In this document: in pieces, positions 1 through 5,605 of the stretch
How the letters are laid out: the number at the start of each line of letters is the position of its first letter
How positions within the stretch are numbered: the first letter of the stretch is position 1
From: Lachnoclostridium sp.
GTDB taxonomy: Bacteria; Bacillota; Clostridia; Lachnospirales; Lachnospiraceae
DNA length: 5,605 nt
NCBI GenBank assembly: GCA_003445895.1
Contig: DMCD01000027.1
Span: 1 to 5,605 of the forward strand
Reading direction: 5' to 3'
Translations under genes and position numbers: made by a program
Notes under the pieces: model-generated
What the model was told of the DNA's origin: nothing
What the model saw: the letters and a program-made list of their open reading frames with translations, nothing else
The model's database searches: none

Positions 1-1083
1 ATCGGCTGCGGCAAGAATTTCAAGGGCGTCTACGACCGGGAAACCCGAAGAATTGAGACCTTCAAGGCCAATATGAGCGGCCAGAAGGCGGTTTCCGAGA
101 AGGACTATGACCTGGACGATCCGGAGCTGGAGGAGGCCATCGGCTTTACCAACTATGAGCATCTCCACGATGACCTGGAGCTCTTAGACGGCGCCGGCGC
201 CGAGTTTGACCAGGAGAGGGTCAGCGCCGGAGAGCTTACGCCGGTATTCTTCGGGTCTGCCCTTACCAACTTCGGCGTGCAGACCTTCCTGGAGCATTTC
301 CTCAGTATGACGACCTCACCGCTCCCGAGGAACACCGCGGAGGGGACGGTGGATCCCTTCGATGAAAACTTCACCGGATTTGTGTTCAAGATCCAGGCGA
401 ATATGAATAAGGCCCACCGGGACCGGGTGGCATTCATGCGGATTGTTTCCGGCAAGTTCACGGCAGGCATGGAAGTCAATCATGTGCAGGGCGGACGCAA
501 AGTCCGGCTTACCCAGCCCCAGCAGATGATGGCGGATGAGCGCAAGATCGTGGAGGAAGCCTATGCCGGCGATATAATCGGCATCTTTGACCCGGGAATT
601 TTCTCCATCGGCGACACCCTCTGCGAATCCGACAAAACGGTGACCTTCGAAGGAATTCCCACCTTCGCGCCGGAGCATTTCGCCAGAGTGCGGCAGATTG
701 ATACCATGAAGCGGAAGCAGTTTGTCAAGGGCATCGAACAGATTGCCCAGGAGGGCGCGATTCAGATCTTCCAGGAGATGAATTCCGGCATGGAGGAGAT
801 CATCGTCGGCGCCGTCGGCGTGCTGCAGTTTGAGGTGCTCACCTTCCGGCTCAAGAATGAGTACAACGTGGAGGTGGCGCTGGATCAGCTTCCCTATGAG
901 CATATCCGCTGGATCAGGAACTGGCATGAGATTGACCCGGAGAGCATCCAGGGAACCTCGGATATGAAGCGCATCCGGGATCTGCGCGGCAATCCGCTGC
1001 TTCTGTTTGCCCATGAGTGGAGTGTCGGCATGGTGAAGGAGAGAAATCCGAAGCTGATTCTGGACGAGTTCGGAACGAATTAA
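1..1083 (+). CDS. prfC: Peptide chain release factor 3, C-terminal 360 residues (5' end outside window)
   Basis: Release factor 3 is a cytoplasmic translational GTPase that removes RF1 or RF2 from the ribosome after peptide release. The frame is open from base 1, starting IGCGKNFKGVYDR, which is an RF3 segment late in the G domain, and it ends at TAA 1081-1083. Numbering from the first visible codon, the stretch around residues 81-100 (PVFFGSALTNFGVQTFLEHF) closes the G domain. The beta-barrel domain II spans roughly 118-205. The RF3-specific domain III follows, with FARVRQIDTMKRKQF near 227 and GVLQFEVLTFRLKNEYNVEV near 273-292. These stretches separate RF3 from EF-G and TetM-type factors. 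RF3 is usually about 525-530 residues, so about 170 residues, including the P-loop and switch regions, lie upstream. The visible part has no frameshift and a complete C terminus. An ATG at 73 is internal and not the start. Confidence 0.95.
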   Translation: MGCGKNFKGVYDRETRRIETFKANMSGQKAVSEKDYDLDDPELEEAIGFTNYEHLHDDLELLDGAGAEFDQERVSAGELTPVFFGSALTNFGVQTFLEHFLSMTTSPLPRNTAEGTVDPFDENFTGFVFKIQANMNKAHRDRVAFMRIVSGKFTAGMEVNHVQGGRKVRLTQPQQMMADERKIVEEAYAGDIIGIFDPGIFSIGDTLCESDKTVTFEGIPTFAPEHFARVRQIDTMKRKQFVKGIEQIAQEGAIQIFQEMNSGMEEIIVGAVGVLQFEVLTFRLKNEYNVEVALDQLPYEHIRWIRNWHEIDPESIQGTSDMKRIRDLRGNPLLLFAHEWSVGMVKERNPKLILDEFGTN

Positions 1084-1171
1084 GGAAGGAATCCGTACGG
1101 ATTCCCTTGAAGTCGCTCAAAGCCGCGACGGGCTCCCCCGACCGAAGGCCGGGGGCAGAAAGGAGAATATC
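1084..1171 (+). other. Structured intergenic leader between prfC and pepV with three tandem hairpins
   Basis: These 88 bases hold three successive inverted repeats and little else. The first is a perfect 18-bp palindrome at 1088-1105 (GGAATCCGTACGGATTCC). As RNA it would form a 7-bp stem with a GUAC loop. The second pairs GTCGC 1112-1116 with GCGAC 1125-1129 around an 8-base loop. The third pairs CCCCCG 1135-1140 with CGGGGG 1150-1155, with two more C-G pairs inside after one mismatch. No T-run follows any stem, so none is a convincing intrinsic terminator. The third stem ends four bases before the pepV ribosome site AAAGGAG (1159-1165, 6 bases from ATG 1172). I see no sigma-A promoter here. 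Possible roles are an mRNA processing or stability element, a cis-regulatory leader, or a copy of a short dispersed palindromic repeat. The sequence alone does not decide between them. Confidence 0.5.
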
Positions 1172-2584
1172 ATGGATTATCGCGAAAAGATCGATGCGTA
1201 TCTGGATAAACACAAGAAGGAGATGGTAAATGATATCATCGCCCTCTGCAGAGTCAACAGTGAGCGAAGTGCCTATGTAAAGCGCATGCCCTTCGGCGAG
1301 GGTCCGGCCCTGGCCCTCCGCACTGCCATGGATATGGGCGAACGCTACGGATTCAGCATCCGCAATTATGACAACTTTGTCTGCACGCTGGATCTGAATG
1401 ACGGCGCTCCCCAGCTGGATATTCTGGCCCATCTGGATGTGGTGCCGGCCGGCGAAGGCTGGAGCGTGACCAAGGCCTATGAACCGATCGTAAAGGACGG
1501 CCGCATCTACGGAAGAGGCACCGCGGACGACAAGGGACCGGCGGTGGCGGCCGTGTACGCCATGCGCGCCGTCAAAGAACTGGGAATTCCGGTAACGAAG
1601 AACTGCAGGCTGATCCTCGGAACCGATGAGGAGAGCGGCAGCAGCGATATCATCCAGTATTATAACGACGAGCCGGAGGCACCGATGACATTTTCCCCGG
1701 ATGCAGAGTTCCCGGTCACCAATGTAGAGAAGGGAAGACTCCCGGGAGAGATCCGGGCATCCTTTGAAAAGCCGGCGGAGGAGCTGCCGCGCATCATTAG
1801 CGTGGATGCCGGCATCCGGTTCAATGTGGTGCCGGACAGAGCGGCATGCCTGATCGAGGGCCTGGACGATAATTTTGTGAAGGATGCATGCGATGCGGTA
1901 ACCGAGCAGACCGGCGTGAAGTTCTGGATCAGTGCGCGGGGGCAGAACAGACTGCTGATTGAGGCTTACGGCGAGACGGCCCATGCGTCCACACCGGCGG
2001 AAGGAAAGAATGCCCTCACATCCCTGCTGCGTCTCCTGGCATCTCTTCCCTTTGCGGATGCAGAGAATGTCCGGGCGCTCCGGCATCTGGAGAGCCTGTT
2101 CCCGTGGCATGACACGGAGGGACGTGCCGCAGGCGTTGCCATGGAGGATGAGGTATCCGGCGCGCTGACGCTGGCATTTACCATGTTCCATATGAATGAG
2201 GAGGAACTGACTGCCGGTTTCGATGCCCGTGTGCCTGCGGTCGGCAATGAAGAGAACGTTCTGGAGGTCCTGAAGGAGAAGATCGGAAAGTACAATCTGG
2301 AGCTGATCAATGAAACCATGACGAAGCCCCATGTGGTGGACGGAAATTCCGAATTTGTACAGACCCTTCTCAGGGATTACGAGGAGGTTTCCGGCCTTAA
2401 GGGCAGCTGTCAGTCCACCGGCGGCGGCACCTATGTGCATAACCTGAAGAACGGCGTCGCCTTCGGCGCTGCATTCCCCGGAACCGACAACCGGATGCAC
2501 GGCCCGGATGAATTTGCCGTGATTGATCAGCTGGTGATGGCTGCGAAGATATTTGCGCGAGTAATTGCCGATCTGTGCGCTTAA
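1172..2584 (+). CDS. pepV: PepV-type M20 family metallodipeptidase
   Basis: A cytoplasmic di-zinc dipeptidase of family M20. PepV relatives cleave unspecific or beta-alanyl (carnosine-like) dipeptides and release free amino acids late in peptide catabolism. At 470 residues it matches Lactobacillus PepV in length. The metal site is complete: H87 in AHLDVVP, bridging D119 in RGTADDKGP, catalytic base E153 and ligand E154 in TDEESGS, D177 in SPDAEFP, and H443 in RMHGPDEF. H271 in GETAHAS fits the conserved lid-domain histidine that stabilises the transition state. The catalytic domain is therefore roughly 1-185 plus the C-terminal 60-70 residues, with the lid domain between. ATG 1172 is preceded by AAAGGAG at 6 bases and gives the expected N terminus. 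No signal peptide is visible. Transcription may continue from prfC through the structured leader, or start further upstream. Exact substrate preference cannot be read from sequence; a related M20 dipeptidase (Sapep-like) is the alternative name. Confidence 0.92.
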   Translation: MDYREKIDAYLDKHKKEMVNDIIALCRVNSERSAYVKRMPFGEGPALALRTAMDMGERYGFSIRNYDNFVCTLDLNDGAPQLDILAHLDVVPAGEGWSVTKAYEPIVKDGRIYGRGTADDKGPAVAAVYAMRAVKELGIPVTKNCRLILGTDEESGSSDIIQYYNDEPEAPMTFSPDAEFPVTNVEKGRLPGEIRASFEKPAEELPRIISVDAGIRFNVVPDRAACLIEGLDDNFVKDACDAVTEQTGVKFWISARGQNRLLIEAYGETAHASTPAEGKNALTSLLRLLASLPFADAENVRALRHLESLFPWHDTEGRAAGVAMEDEVSGALTLAFTMFHMNEEELTAGFDARVPAVGNEENVLEVLKEKIGKYNLELINETMTKPHVVDGNSEFVQTLLRDYEEVSGLKGSCQSTGGGTYVHNLKNGVAFGAAFPGTDNRMHGPDEFAVIDQLVMAAKIFARVIADLCA

Positions 2585-2591
2585 TTCGGAA

Positions 2592-2606
2592 AGGAGATTT
2601 GGATTG
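2592..2606 (+). promoter_or_regulatory. Ribosome binding site and TTG start that set the nrdR N terminus
   Basis: AAGGAG at 2591-2596 lies 7 bases before TTG 2604-2606. Starting here gives MNCPYC, the N terminus expected of NrdR, whose zinc ribbon begins at residue 3. The in-frame ATG at 2565 would add 13 residues, lie inside the end of pepV, and place the ribosome site within the coding sequence. Confidence 0.85.
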
Positions 2607-3068
2607 AACTGTCCCTACTGCAACGCATCTGACACAAAGGTAATTGACTCCCGTCCGGCAGAGGATAACAGCATCCGCCGCAGGAGACAGTGTGACCGCT
2701 GCGGGAGACGCTTTACCACCTACGAAAAACTGGAGACGATCCCCTTCATGGTGATCAAGAAGGACAATACCAGAGAGCTGTACAACCGCTCCAAGATCGA
2801 GGACGGCGTGCTCCGTTCCTGCCATAAGCGGCCGGTTTCCCCCCAGCAGATTGAACATCTGGTCAATGAGGTGGAGAATGAAATCATGGCCCGGGAAGAG
2901 CGGGAGATATCCACAACCTTTATCGGGGAGCTGGTGATGTCAAAGCTGAAAAGTCTGGATGAGGTTGCCTATGTCCGCTTTGCGTCGGTATACCGCCAGT
3001 TCAAGGATGTCCATACCTTTATGGAGGAGCTGGGCAAGATTCTGGAGAGCAAGACTGATGAGGCATAA
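2604..3068 (+). CDS. nrdR: Transcriptional repressor NrdR (ATP-cone and zinc ribbon)
   Basis: NrdR senses ATP and dATP through an ATP-cone and represses ribonucleotide reductase operons by binding paired NrdR boxes. Read from TTG 2604 the protein has 154 residues, the usual size. The N-terminal zinc ribbon is C3-P-Y-C6 and C30-x-x-C33, with the DNA-binding IRRRRQC stretch at 24-30 and RRFTTYEKLE just after. The ATP-cone covers roughly 46-136, including MVIKKDNTRELYNRSKI and the later VAYVRFASVYRQFKD. The tail is charged. The segment between the two Cys pairs is one residue shorter than in the E. coli and Bacillus proteins as I recall them, where the second pair is C31/C34. The gene starts 19 bases after the pepV stop, so co-transcription is likely. 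It overlaps yqeG by 11 bases. I found no NrdR box in the window, and no reductase gene is present, so its targets lie elsewhere. Confidence 0.96.
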   Translation: MNCPYCNASDTKVIDSRPAEDNSIRRRRQCDRCGRRFTTYEKLETIPFMVIKKDNTRELYNRSKIEDGVLRSCHKRPVSPQQIEHLVNEVENEIMAREEREISTTFIGELVMSKLKSLDEVAYVRFASVYRQFKDVHTFMEELGKILESKTDEA

Positions 3069-3591
3069 TCCATTCTATCCCTGGAAGTTCGTAAAGAGTG
3101 TCTATGCCATTCCCTACGAACGGCTGTATGAGGCGGGATACCGGGGAATCATATTTGATATTGATAATACGCTGACGGAGCACGGCGCTCCGGCCGATGA
3201 GAAGGTAAAGGGACTGTTCCGCAGGCTTCGGGAGATCGGATTTACAACCTGTCTGGTCTCCAACAACGGGAAAGAGCGGGTGCAGAAGCTGGCGGATGCG
3301 GTAGGATCTGCCTATACCTGGAAGGCCTGGAAGCCCCTTCCCTCGGCCTGCCGGAAGGCGATGAAGGTTATGGGAACCGGCAGAGAAGAGACGCTTCTCA
3401 TCGGTGACCAGCTGTTTACGGATATCTGGTGTGCAAATCTGGCGGGGATCCGTTCCATTCTGGTCCGGCCCATCGACCCGAAGGAGGAGATCCAGATCGT
3501 TCTGAAACGTTTTCTGGAGGCGCCCTTCCTTCACGCATACGTGCATGAGCGGATTCGCATGCGCCGGGAAAAACGGCAAAGAAAAGGTTGA
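3058..3591 (+). CDS. yqeG: YqeG family HAD IIIA-type phosphatase
   Basis: A HAD-superfamily phosphatase of the YqeG group, related to the yeast mitochondrial phosphatidylglycerophosphate phosphatase Gep4. The bacterial substrate is not firmly settled, so a role in phosphatidylglycerol synthesis is inferred from family. The protein has 177 residues, as is usual. HAD motif I is FDIDNTLT, with nucleophile D34 and acid/base D36. Motif II is VSNN around S68. The conserved Lys is K92 in KAWKP. Motif III/IV is GDQLFTDIWCAN, with D117 and D122. The N-terminal PWKFVKSVYAIPYERL and the basic C-terminal tail (RIRMRREKRQRKG) could favour membrane contact, but there is no transmembrane segment. ATG 3058 is chosen because family proteins begin shortly before the FYPWKFV-like segment. 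The alternative ATG at 2959 would add 33 unrelated residues from within nrdR. GGAG at 3044-3047 is a plausible ribosome site. The 11-base overlap with nrdR suggests translational coupling. Confidence 0.93.
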   Translation: MRHNPFYPWKFVKSVYAIPYERLYEAGYRGIIFDIDNTLTEHGAPADEKVKGLFRRLREIGFTTCLVSNNGKERVQKLADAVGSAYTWKAWKPLPSACRKAMKVMGTGREETLLIGDQLFTDIWCANLAGIRSILVRPIDPKEEIQIVLKRFLEAPFLHAYVHERIRMRREKRQRKG

Positions 3592-3616
3592 AAAAGACAT
3601 TGGTTTCGTATATTAT
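3588..3616 (+). promoter_or_regulatory. Sigma-A type promoter for efp
   Basis: TTGAAA at 3588-3593 and TATTAT at 3611-3616 are separated by 17 bases, close to the housekeeping consensus. TATAAA at 3616-3621 is an alternative -10. The -35 overlaps the yqeG stop codon. Transcription would start near 3623 and give an untranslated leader of about 40 bases. This is the only AT-rich stretch and the only convincing promoter I see in the window, which fits a highly expressed efp transcribed separately from the genes upstream. Confidence 0.75.
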
Positions 3617-3664
3617 ATAAAAGATCTAAGTGTGGCAGCACGATTCTAAGGAGGAAATTATTTT

Positions 3665-4222
3665 ATGGTATCAGCAGGTGATTTCAGAAACGGTATTACT
3701 TTGGAGATCGACGGAGTCGTTTATCAGATCATGGAGTTCCAGCATGTTAAGCCGGGAAAGGGTGCTGCTTTCGTCAGAACAAAGATTAAGGACGTCATCA
3801 ACGGCGGCGTAGTAGAGAGAACCTTCCGTCCGACAGAGAAGTTCCCGACCGCGAGAATCGATAAGGTTGACATGCAGTTCCTTTACAAGGATGGAGACCT
3901 TTTCAACTTCATGGATACCAATACTTATGAGCAGATCACTCTCAGCGAGGAGCTGGCCGGTGACGCGATGAAGTTTGTCAAGGAGAACGAGTCCGTAAAG
4001 GTACTTTCCTACAACGGCAACATCTTCTCCATCGAGGCTCCGCTTTTCGTGGAACTGGAGATTACAGATACTGAGCCGGGATTCAAGGGCGACACCGCTA
4101 CCGGTGCTACCAAGCCGGCAACTGTAGAGACAGGTGCTCAGATTTCTGTACCGCTGTTTGTCAACATCGGCGACAAGGTTAAGATTGATACACGTACCGG
4201 TGAATATCTGTCCAGAGCTTAA
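3665..4222 (+). CDS. efp: Elongation factor P
   Basis: EF-P binds the ribosome between the P and E sites and relieves stalling at polyproline stretches. The protein has 185 residues, the standard length. It has an N-terminal KOW-like domain (about 1-65) and two OB-fold domains (about 66-127 and 129-185). The loop KPGKGAAF puts the modifiable lysine at K32. In Bacillus this position carries 5-aminopentanol; in many proteobacteria the equivalent lysine is lysylated. The sequence does not say which modification applies here, and no modification enzyme is encoded in the window. The EF-P signature runs from K150 to G169 ([20 protein letters not shown]). A very strong AAGGAGG (3648-3654) lies 10 bases before ATG. 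The codons look less GC-biased at third positions than in neighbouring genes, as expected for high expression. A promoter lies directly upstream and a hairpin follows 25 bases after the stop, so this may be mostly a single-gene transcript. Confidence 0.98.
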   Translation: MVSAGDFRNGITLEIDGVVYQIMEFQHVKPGKGAAFVRTKIKDVINGGVVERTFRPTEKFPTARIDKVDMQFLYKDGDLFNFMDTNTYEQITLSEELAGDAMKFVKENESVKVLSYNGNIFSIEAPLFVELEITDTEPGFKGDTATGATKPATVETGAQISVPLFVNIGDKVKIDTRTGEYLSRA

Positions 4223-4247
4223 TACGACGGAAGTCCACTGTGAAAGC

Positions 4248-4300
4248 AGGGGGAGTGCTGCCAGAGCGAACATTGCACAAGGCGGCAGTCCCCCTCCTTT
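4248..4300 (+). terminator. Long hairpin after efp, possible weak intrinsic terminator
   Basis: The 15-base arms 4248-4262 (AGGGGGAGTGCTGCC) and 4281-4295 (GGCGGCAGTCCCCCT) pair with one G-G mismatch and one G-U pair, closing an 18-base loop. Only CCTTT follows, which is a poor T-run, so termination is probably partial. This fits a layout where most efp transcripts end here and some read through into the amidase and argS. An mRNA-stabilising 3' hairpin is the alternative. No promoter is visible between efp and the amidase gene. Confidence 0.55.
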
Positions 4301-4321
4301 CGGTTGAAGGAGAATGCATTG
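4294..4321 (+). promoter_or_regulatory. Ribosome site and TTG start of the amidase, with an anti-Shine-Dalgarno hairpin
   Basis: AAGGAG 4307-4312 lies 6 bases before TTG 4319-4321, which sets the start. Just upstream, CTCCTT 4294-4299 is its exact complement. Together with a T4300-G4306 wobble it would close a 7-bp hairpin with a 5-base loop and hide the ribosome site. Its first two bases (4294-4295) are also the last two of the long hairpin at 4248-4295, so the two structures compete slightly or stack. The pairing is read directly from sequence; a regulatory effect is inference. Confidence 0.55.
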
Positions 4322-5053
4322 AGCAGAATAGACCTGGATCAGAACGAGAACCGGCCGAAACCCCGCAGCAGAGGTTCGGATGCGGCGAGAAGACATCGGG
4401 TGCGCCTGCGGATCCTGCGCCGGATCCTGATTACGGTTCTGCTGATGGCGCTGTCCTTCGGCGCGGGATTCGGCATGGCAAAGTTTTCGGATGAGGACTT
4501 CCTCACCCGGAGAAAATATGTGGATCTGAGCGCCCTGGTGGCGCCCGACTGGATAAACCAGCAGTTTATTCCGGTGGGAAAGTACGCGAGACCGGGCATC
4601 AAGATGGAACGGATCAACGATGTGGTGATCCATTATGTGGCCAATCCGGGGACCACGGCCGAGCAGAACCGCAGTTACTTTGAGGGTCTGGAGAACCAGA
4701 CGGACAGCAGCCGGACCTATGCCAGCTGCCATTTTATCATCGGCCTGGACGGAGAGATTATCCAGATTATCCCCATGGATGAGAAGGCCTACGCTTCCAA
4801 TAACCGCAATTCCGATACGGTTGCCATCGAGTGCTGTCATCCCGGAGAGGACGGCAGATTTACCGATGAAACCATGAGCAGCCTGGTGAAGCTGACAGCC
4901 TGGATCCTCCATGAAACCGACCTGAAAGAGAAGAATGTTATCCGGCACTACGATGTGAACGGAAAAGTGTGCCCGAAGTACTACGTGGAGCATGAGGACG
5001 CCTGGGAGCAGTTCCTGGCGGATGTGAAGAGGGCACTGAAGGAGTACAGATGA
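4319..5053 (+). CDS. Membrane-anchored N-acetylmuramoyl-L-alanine amidase (Amidase_2 family)
   Basis: A zinc amidase expected to cleave the bond between N-acetylmuramic acid and L-alanine in peptidoglycan. Read from TTG 4319 it has 244 residues. The first 35 are polar and strongly basic (an RRHRVRLRILRR stretch), followed by a hydrophobic segment at about 36-54. This indicates a type II membrane anchor or uncleaved signal with the catalytic domain outside. A linker precedes the domain, which starts near residue 98. Predicted zinc ligands are H105 (VIHYVANPG), H210 and C218 (RHYDVNGKVCP). The H-x7-C spacing and K216 match T7 lysozyme H122, C130 and K128. E171 in VAIECC fits the AmpD-type catalytic Glu. 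The position after zinc-site strand two reads SCHFII, with Cys137 where T7 lysozyme has Tyr46. No wall-binding repeats are present. The first in-frame ATG (M43) lies inside the membrane segment, so a TTG start is needed. The stop overlaps argS in ATGA. A vegetative wall-remodelling or sporulation/germination role cannot be decided; no phage context supports an endolysin. Confidence 0.88.
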   Translation: MSRIDLDQNENRPKPRSRGSDAARRHRVRLRILRRILITVLLMALSFGAGFGMAKFSDEDFLTRRKYVDLSALVAPDWINQQFIPVGKYARPGIKMERINDVVIHYVANPGTTAEQNRSYFEGLENQTDSSRTYASCHFIIGLDGEIIQIIPMDEKAYASNNRNSDTVAIECCHPGEDGRFTDETMSSLVKLTAWILHETDLKEKNVIRHYDVNGKVCPKYYVEHEDAWEQFLADVKRALKEYR

Positions 5054-5605
5054 AGACAATACCTGAACTGATTGCAGAAGAACTGAAGGGCGCCTTTGCG
5101 GCTGCCGGTTTCGATGAAAAATATGCCATGGTCACCCGGTCAAACCGTCCGGATCTCTGTGAATTCCAGTGCAACGGCGCGATGGCCTGCGCAAAGGTGT
5201 ACAAAAAGAAGCCCATCGATATCGCGAACGCGGTTCTCGAACAGGCAAAGGACAGCACCATGTTTTCCGAGATCAGTGCCGTGATGCCGGGATTTATCAA
5301 TATCCGCCTGAATCCCGTATGGCTTGCCGGCCATATCCAGAAAATCAGCGAGGATAAAAAGTTCGGCCTCAATGAAGCAGCCTATCCGGAGACCATTATC
5401 GTAGACTTCGGCGGAGCCAATGTGGCCAAGCCCCTTCACGTGGGACATTTAAGATCGGCAGTAATCGGCGAGAGCGTACAGCGCCTGGCCCGCTATATGG
5501 GACACAGGGTCATCAGCGATGTGCATCTGGGCGACTGGGGCCTGCAGATGGGTCTCATCATCACGGAGCTTCAGGAGAGAAAGCCGGACCTGGTGTATTT
5601 TGACC
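5050..5605 (+). CDS. argS: Arginyl-tRNA synthetase, N-terminal 185 residues (3' end outside window)
   Basis: A class I aminoacyl-tRNA synthetase that charges tRNA-Arg with arginine in the cytoplasm. The frame is open from ATG 5050 to the window end. Residues 1 to about 110 form the N-terminal Add-1 domain that recognises the tRNA D-loop; CEFQCNGAMACAKVYKKKP and PGFINIRL are typical of it. The catalytic Rossmann fold begins at about 115 with IIVDFGGANVAKPLHVGHLRS. The HIGH signature is H130-V-G-H133, and GDWGLQMG (161-168) is the conserved ArgRS block. The usual length is about 550-590 residues, so about two thirds lie outside. AAGGAG at 5039-5044 lies 5 bases before ATG. The start overlaps the amidase stop as ATGA (5050-5053), so translation is probably coupled and both are on one message. 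A Val replaces Ile in HIGH, which is common in ArgRS. No T-box leader is present immediately upstream. Confidence 0.96.
   Translation, partial: MKTIPELIAEELKGAFAAAGFDEKYAMVTRSNRPDLCEFQCNGAMACAKVYKKKPIDIANAVLEQAKDSTMFSEISAVMPGFINIRLNPVWLAGHIQKISEDKKFGLNEAAYPETIIVDFGGANVAKPLHVGHLRSAVIGESVQRLARYMGHRVISDVHLGDWGLQMGLIITELQERKPDLVYFD

Noticed and set aside
316..1014. 232-residue minus-strand frame opposite prfC
   Set aside because: It is fully inside the RF3 coding region in antisense and carries no motifs.
1107..1171. Possible promoter for pepV beginning at TTGAAG 1107
   Set aside because: No -10-like AT-rich hexamer lies 16-18 bases downstream; that stretch is GC-rich hairpin sequence.
914..2500. 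528-residue open frame on the minus strand opposite prfC and pepV
   Set aside because: It lies antisense to two clear genes, has no recognisable family features, is rich in His, Arg and Gly as expected from a shadow of GC-biased codons, and shows no ribosome site or promoter.
2565..2603. 13-residue N-terminal extension of NrdR from ATG 2565
   Set aside because: It overlaps the end of pepV, lacks a ribosome site, and displaces the zinc ribbon from its normal place at residue 3. TTG 2604 with AAGGAG fits better.
2959..3057. 33-residue N-terminal extension of YqeG from ATG 2959
   Set aside because: It would be encoded wholly within nrdR and does not resemble the family N terminus; ATG 3058 gives the normal length.
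3609..3619. TATATTATATA upstream of efp as an NrdR box or operator
   Set aside because: It is near-palindromic only because it is an AT-rich -10 region. It lacks the ACA...TGT ends of an NrdR box and has no paired second box.
4304..4318. TTG 4304 as the amidase start
   Set aside because: The ribosome site AAGGAG would then lie inside codons 2-3. TTG 4319 has that site at 6 bases.
4223..4318. T-box leader for argS or a known riboswitch
   Set aside because: I see no T-box consensus bulge or specifier arrangement, the space is too short, and the amidase gene intervenes before argS.
3671..5059. 462-residue open frame on the minus strand opposite efp and the amidase
   Set aside because: It is antisense to two confidently identified genes and runs through the efp-amidase hairpin; no domain or motif is recognisable. 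It is best explained as a codon-bias shadow.

Overview
The window looks like ordinary core chromosome of a Gram-positive anaerobe of the Clostridia, most likely Lachnospiraceae-like. Four points support this: the mix of genes (RF3, a PepV-type dipeptidase, NrdR, a YqeG-type phosphatase, EF-P, ArgRS), strong AAGGAG ribosome sites, TTG start codons, and a somewhat GC-rich base composition judged by eye. All seven genes are on the + strand and closely packed. I see no phage, transposon, CRISPR, tRNA or rRNA sequence.

Layout. 1-1083 is the C-terminal two thirds of peptide chain release factor 3 (prfC). 1084-1171 is an 88-base non-coding leader with three consecutive hairpin-forming segments. 1172-2584 encodes an M20 dipeptidase of the PepV type with all metal ligands present. 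2604-3068 is nrdR, the ribonucleotide reductase repressor, read from a TTG start. 3058-3591 is a yqeG-type HAD phosphatase that overlaps the end of nrdR by 11 bases. A good sigma-A promoter (TTGAAA-17-TATTAT) straddles the end of yqeG and drives efp (3665-4222). 4223-4318 is a second structured spacer: a long hairpin that may be an imperfect terminator, followed by a small hairpin in which CTCCTT pairs with the AAGGAG of the next gene. 4319-5053 encodes a membrane-anchored N-acetylmuramoyl-L-alanine amidase, also from TTG. It overlaps by 4 bases (ATGA) with argS, which starts at 5050 and runs off the window.

How the genes fit together. Three genes serve translation: prfC in termination and recycling, efp in polyproline elongation, argS in tRNA charging. 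The others are housekeeping functions: dipeptide turnover, dNTP control, a putative phospholipid or phosphoglycolipid phosphatase, and wall remodelling. No single pathway links them. The parts most worth a second look are the two structured intergenic leaders, especially the predicted occlusion of the amidase ribosome site. I found no evidence for a new multi-gene system.
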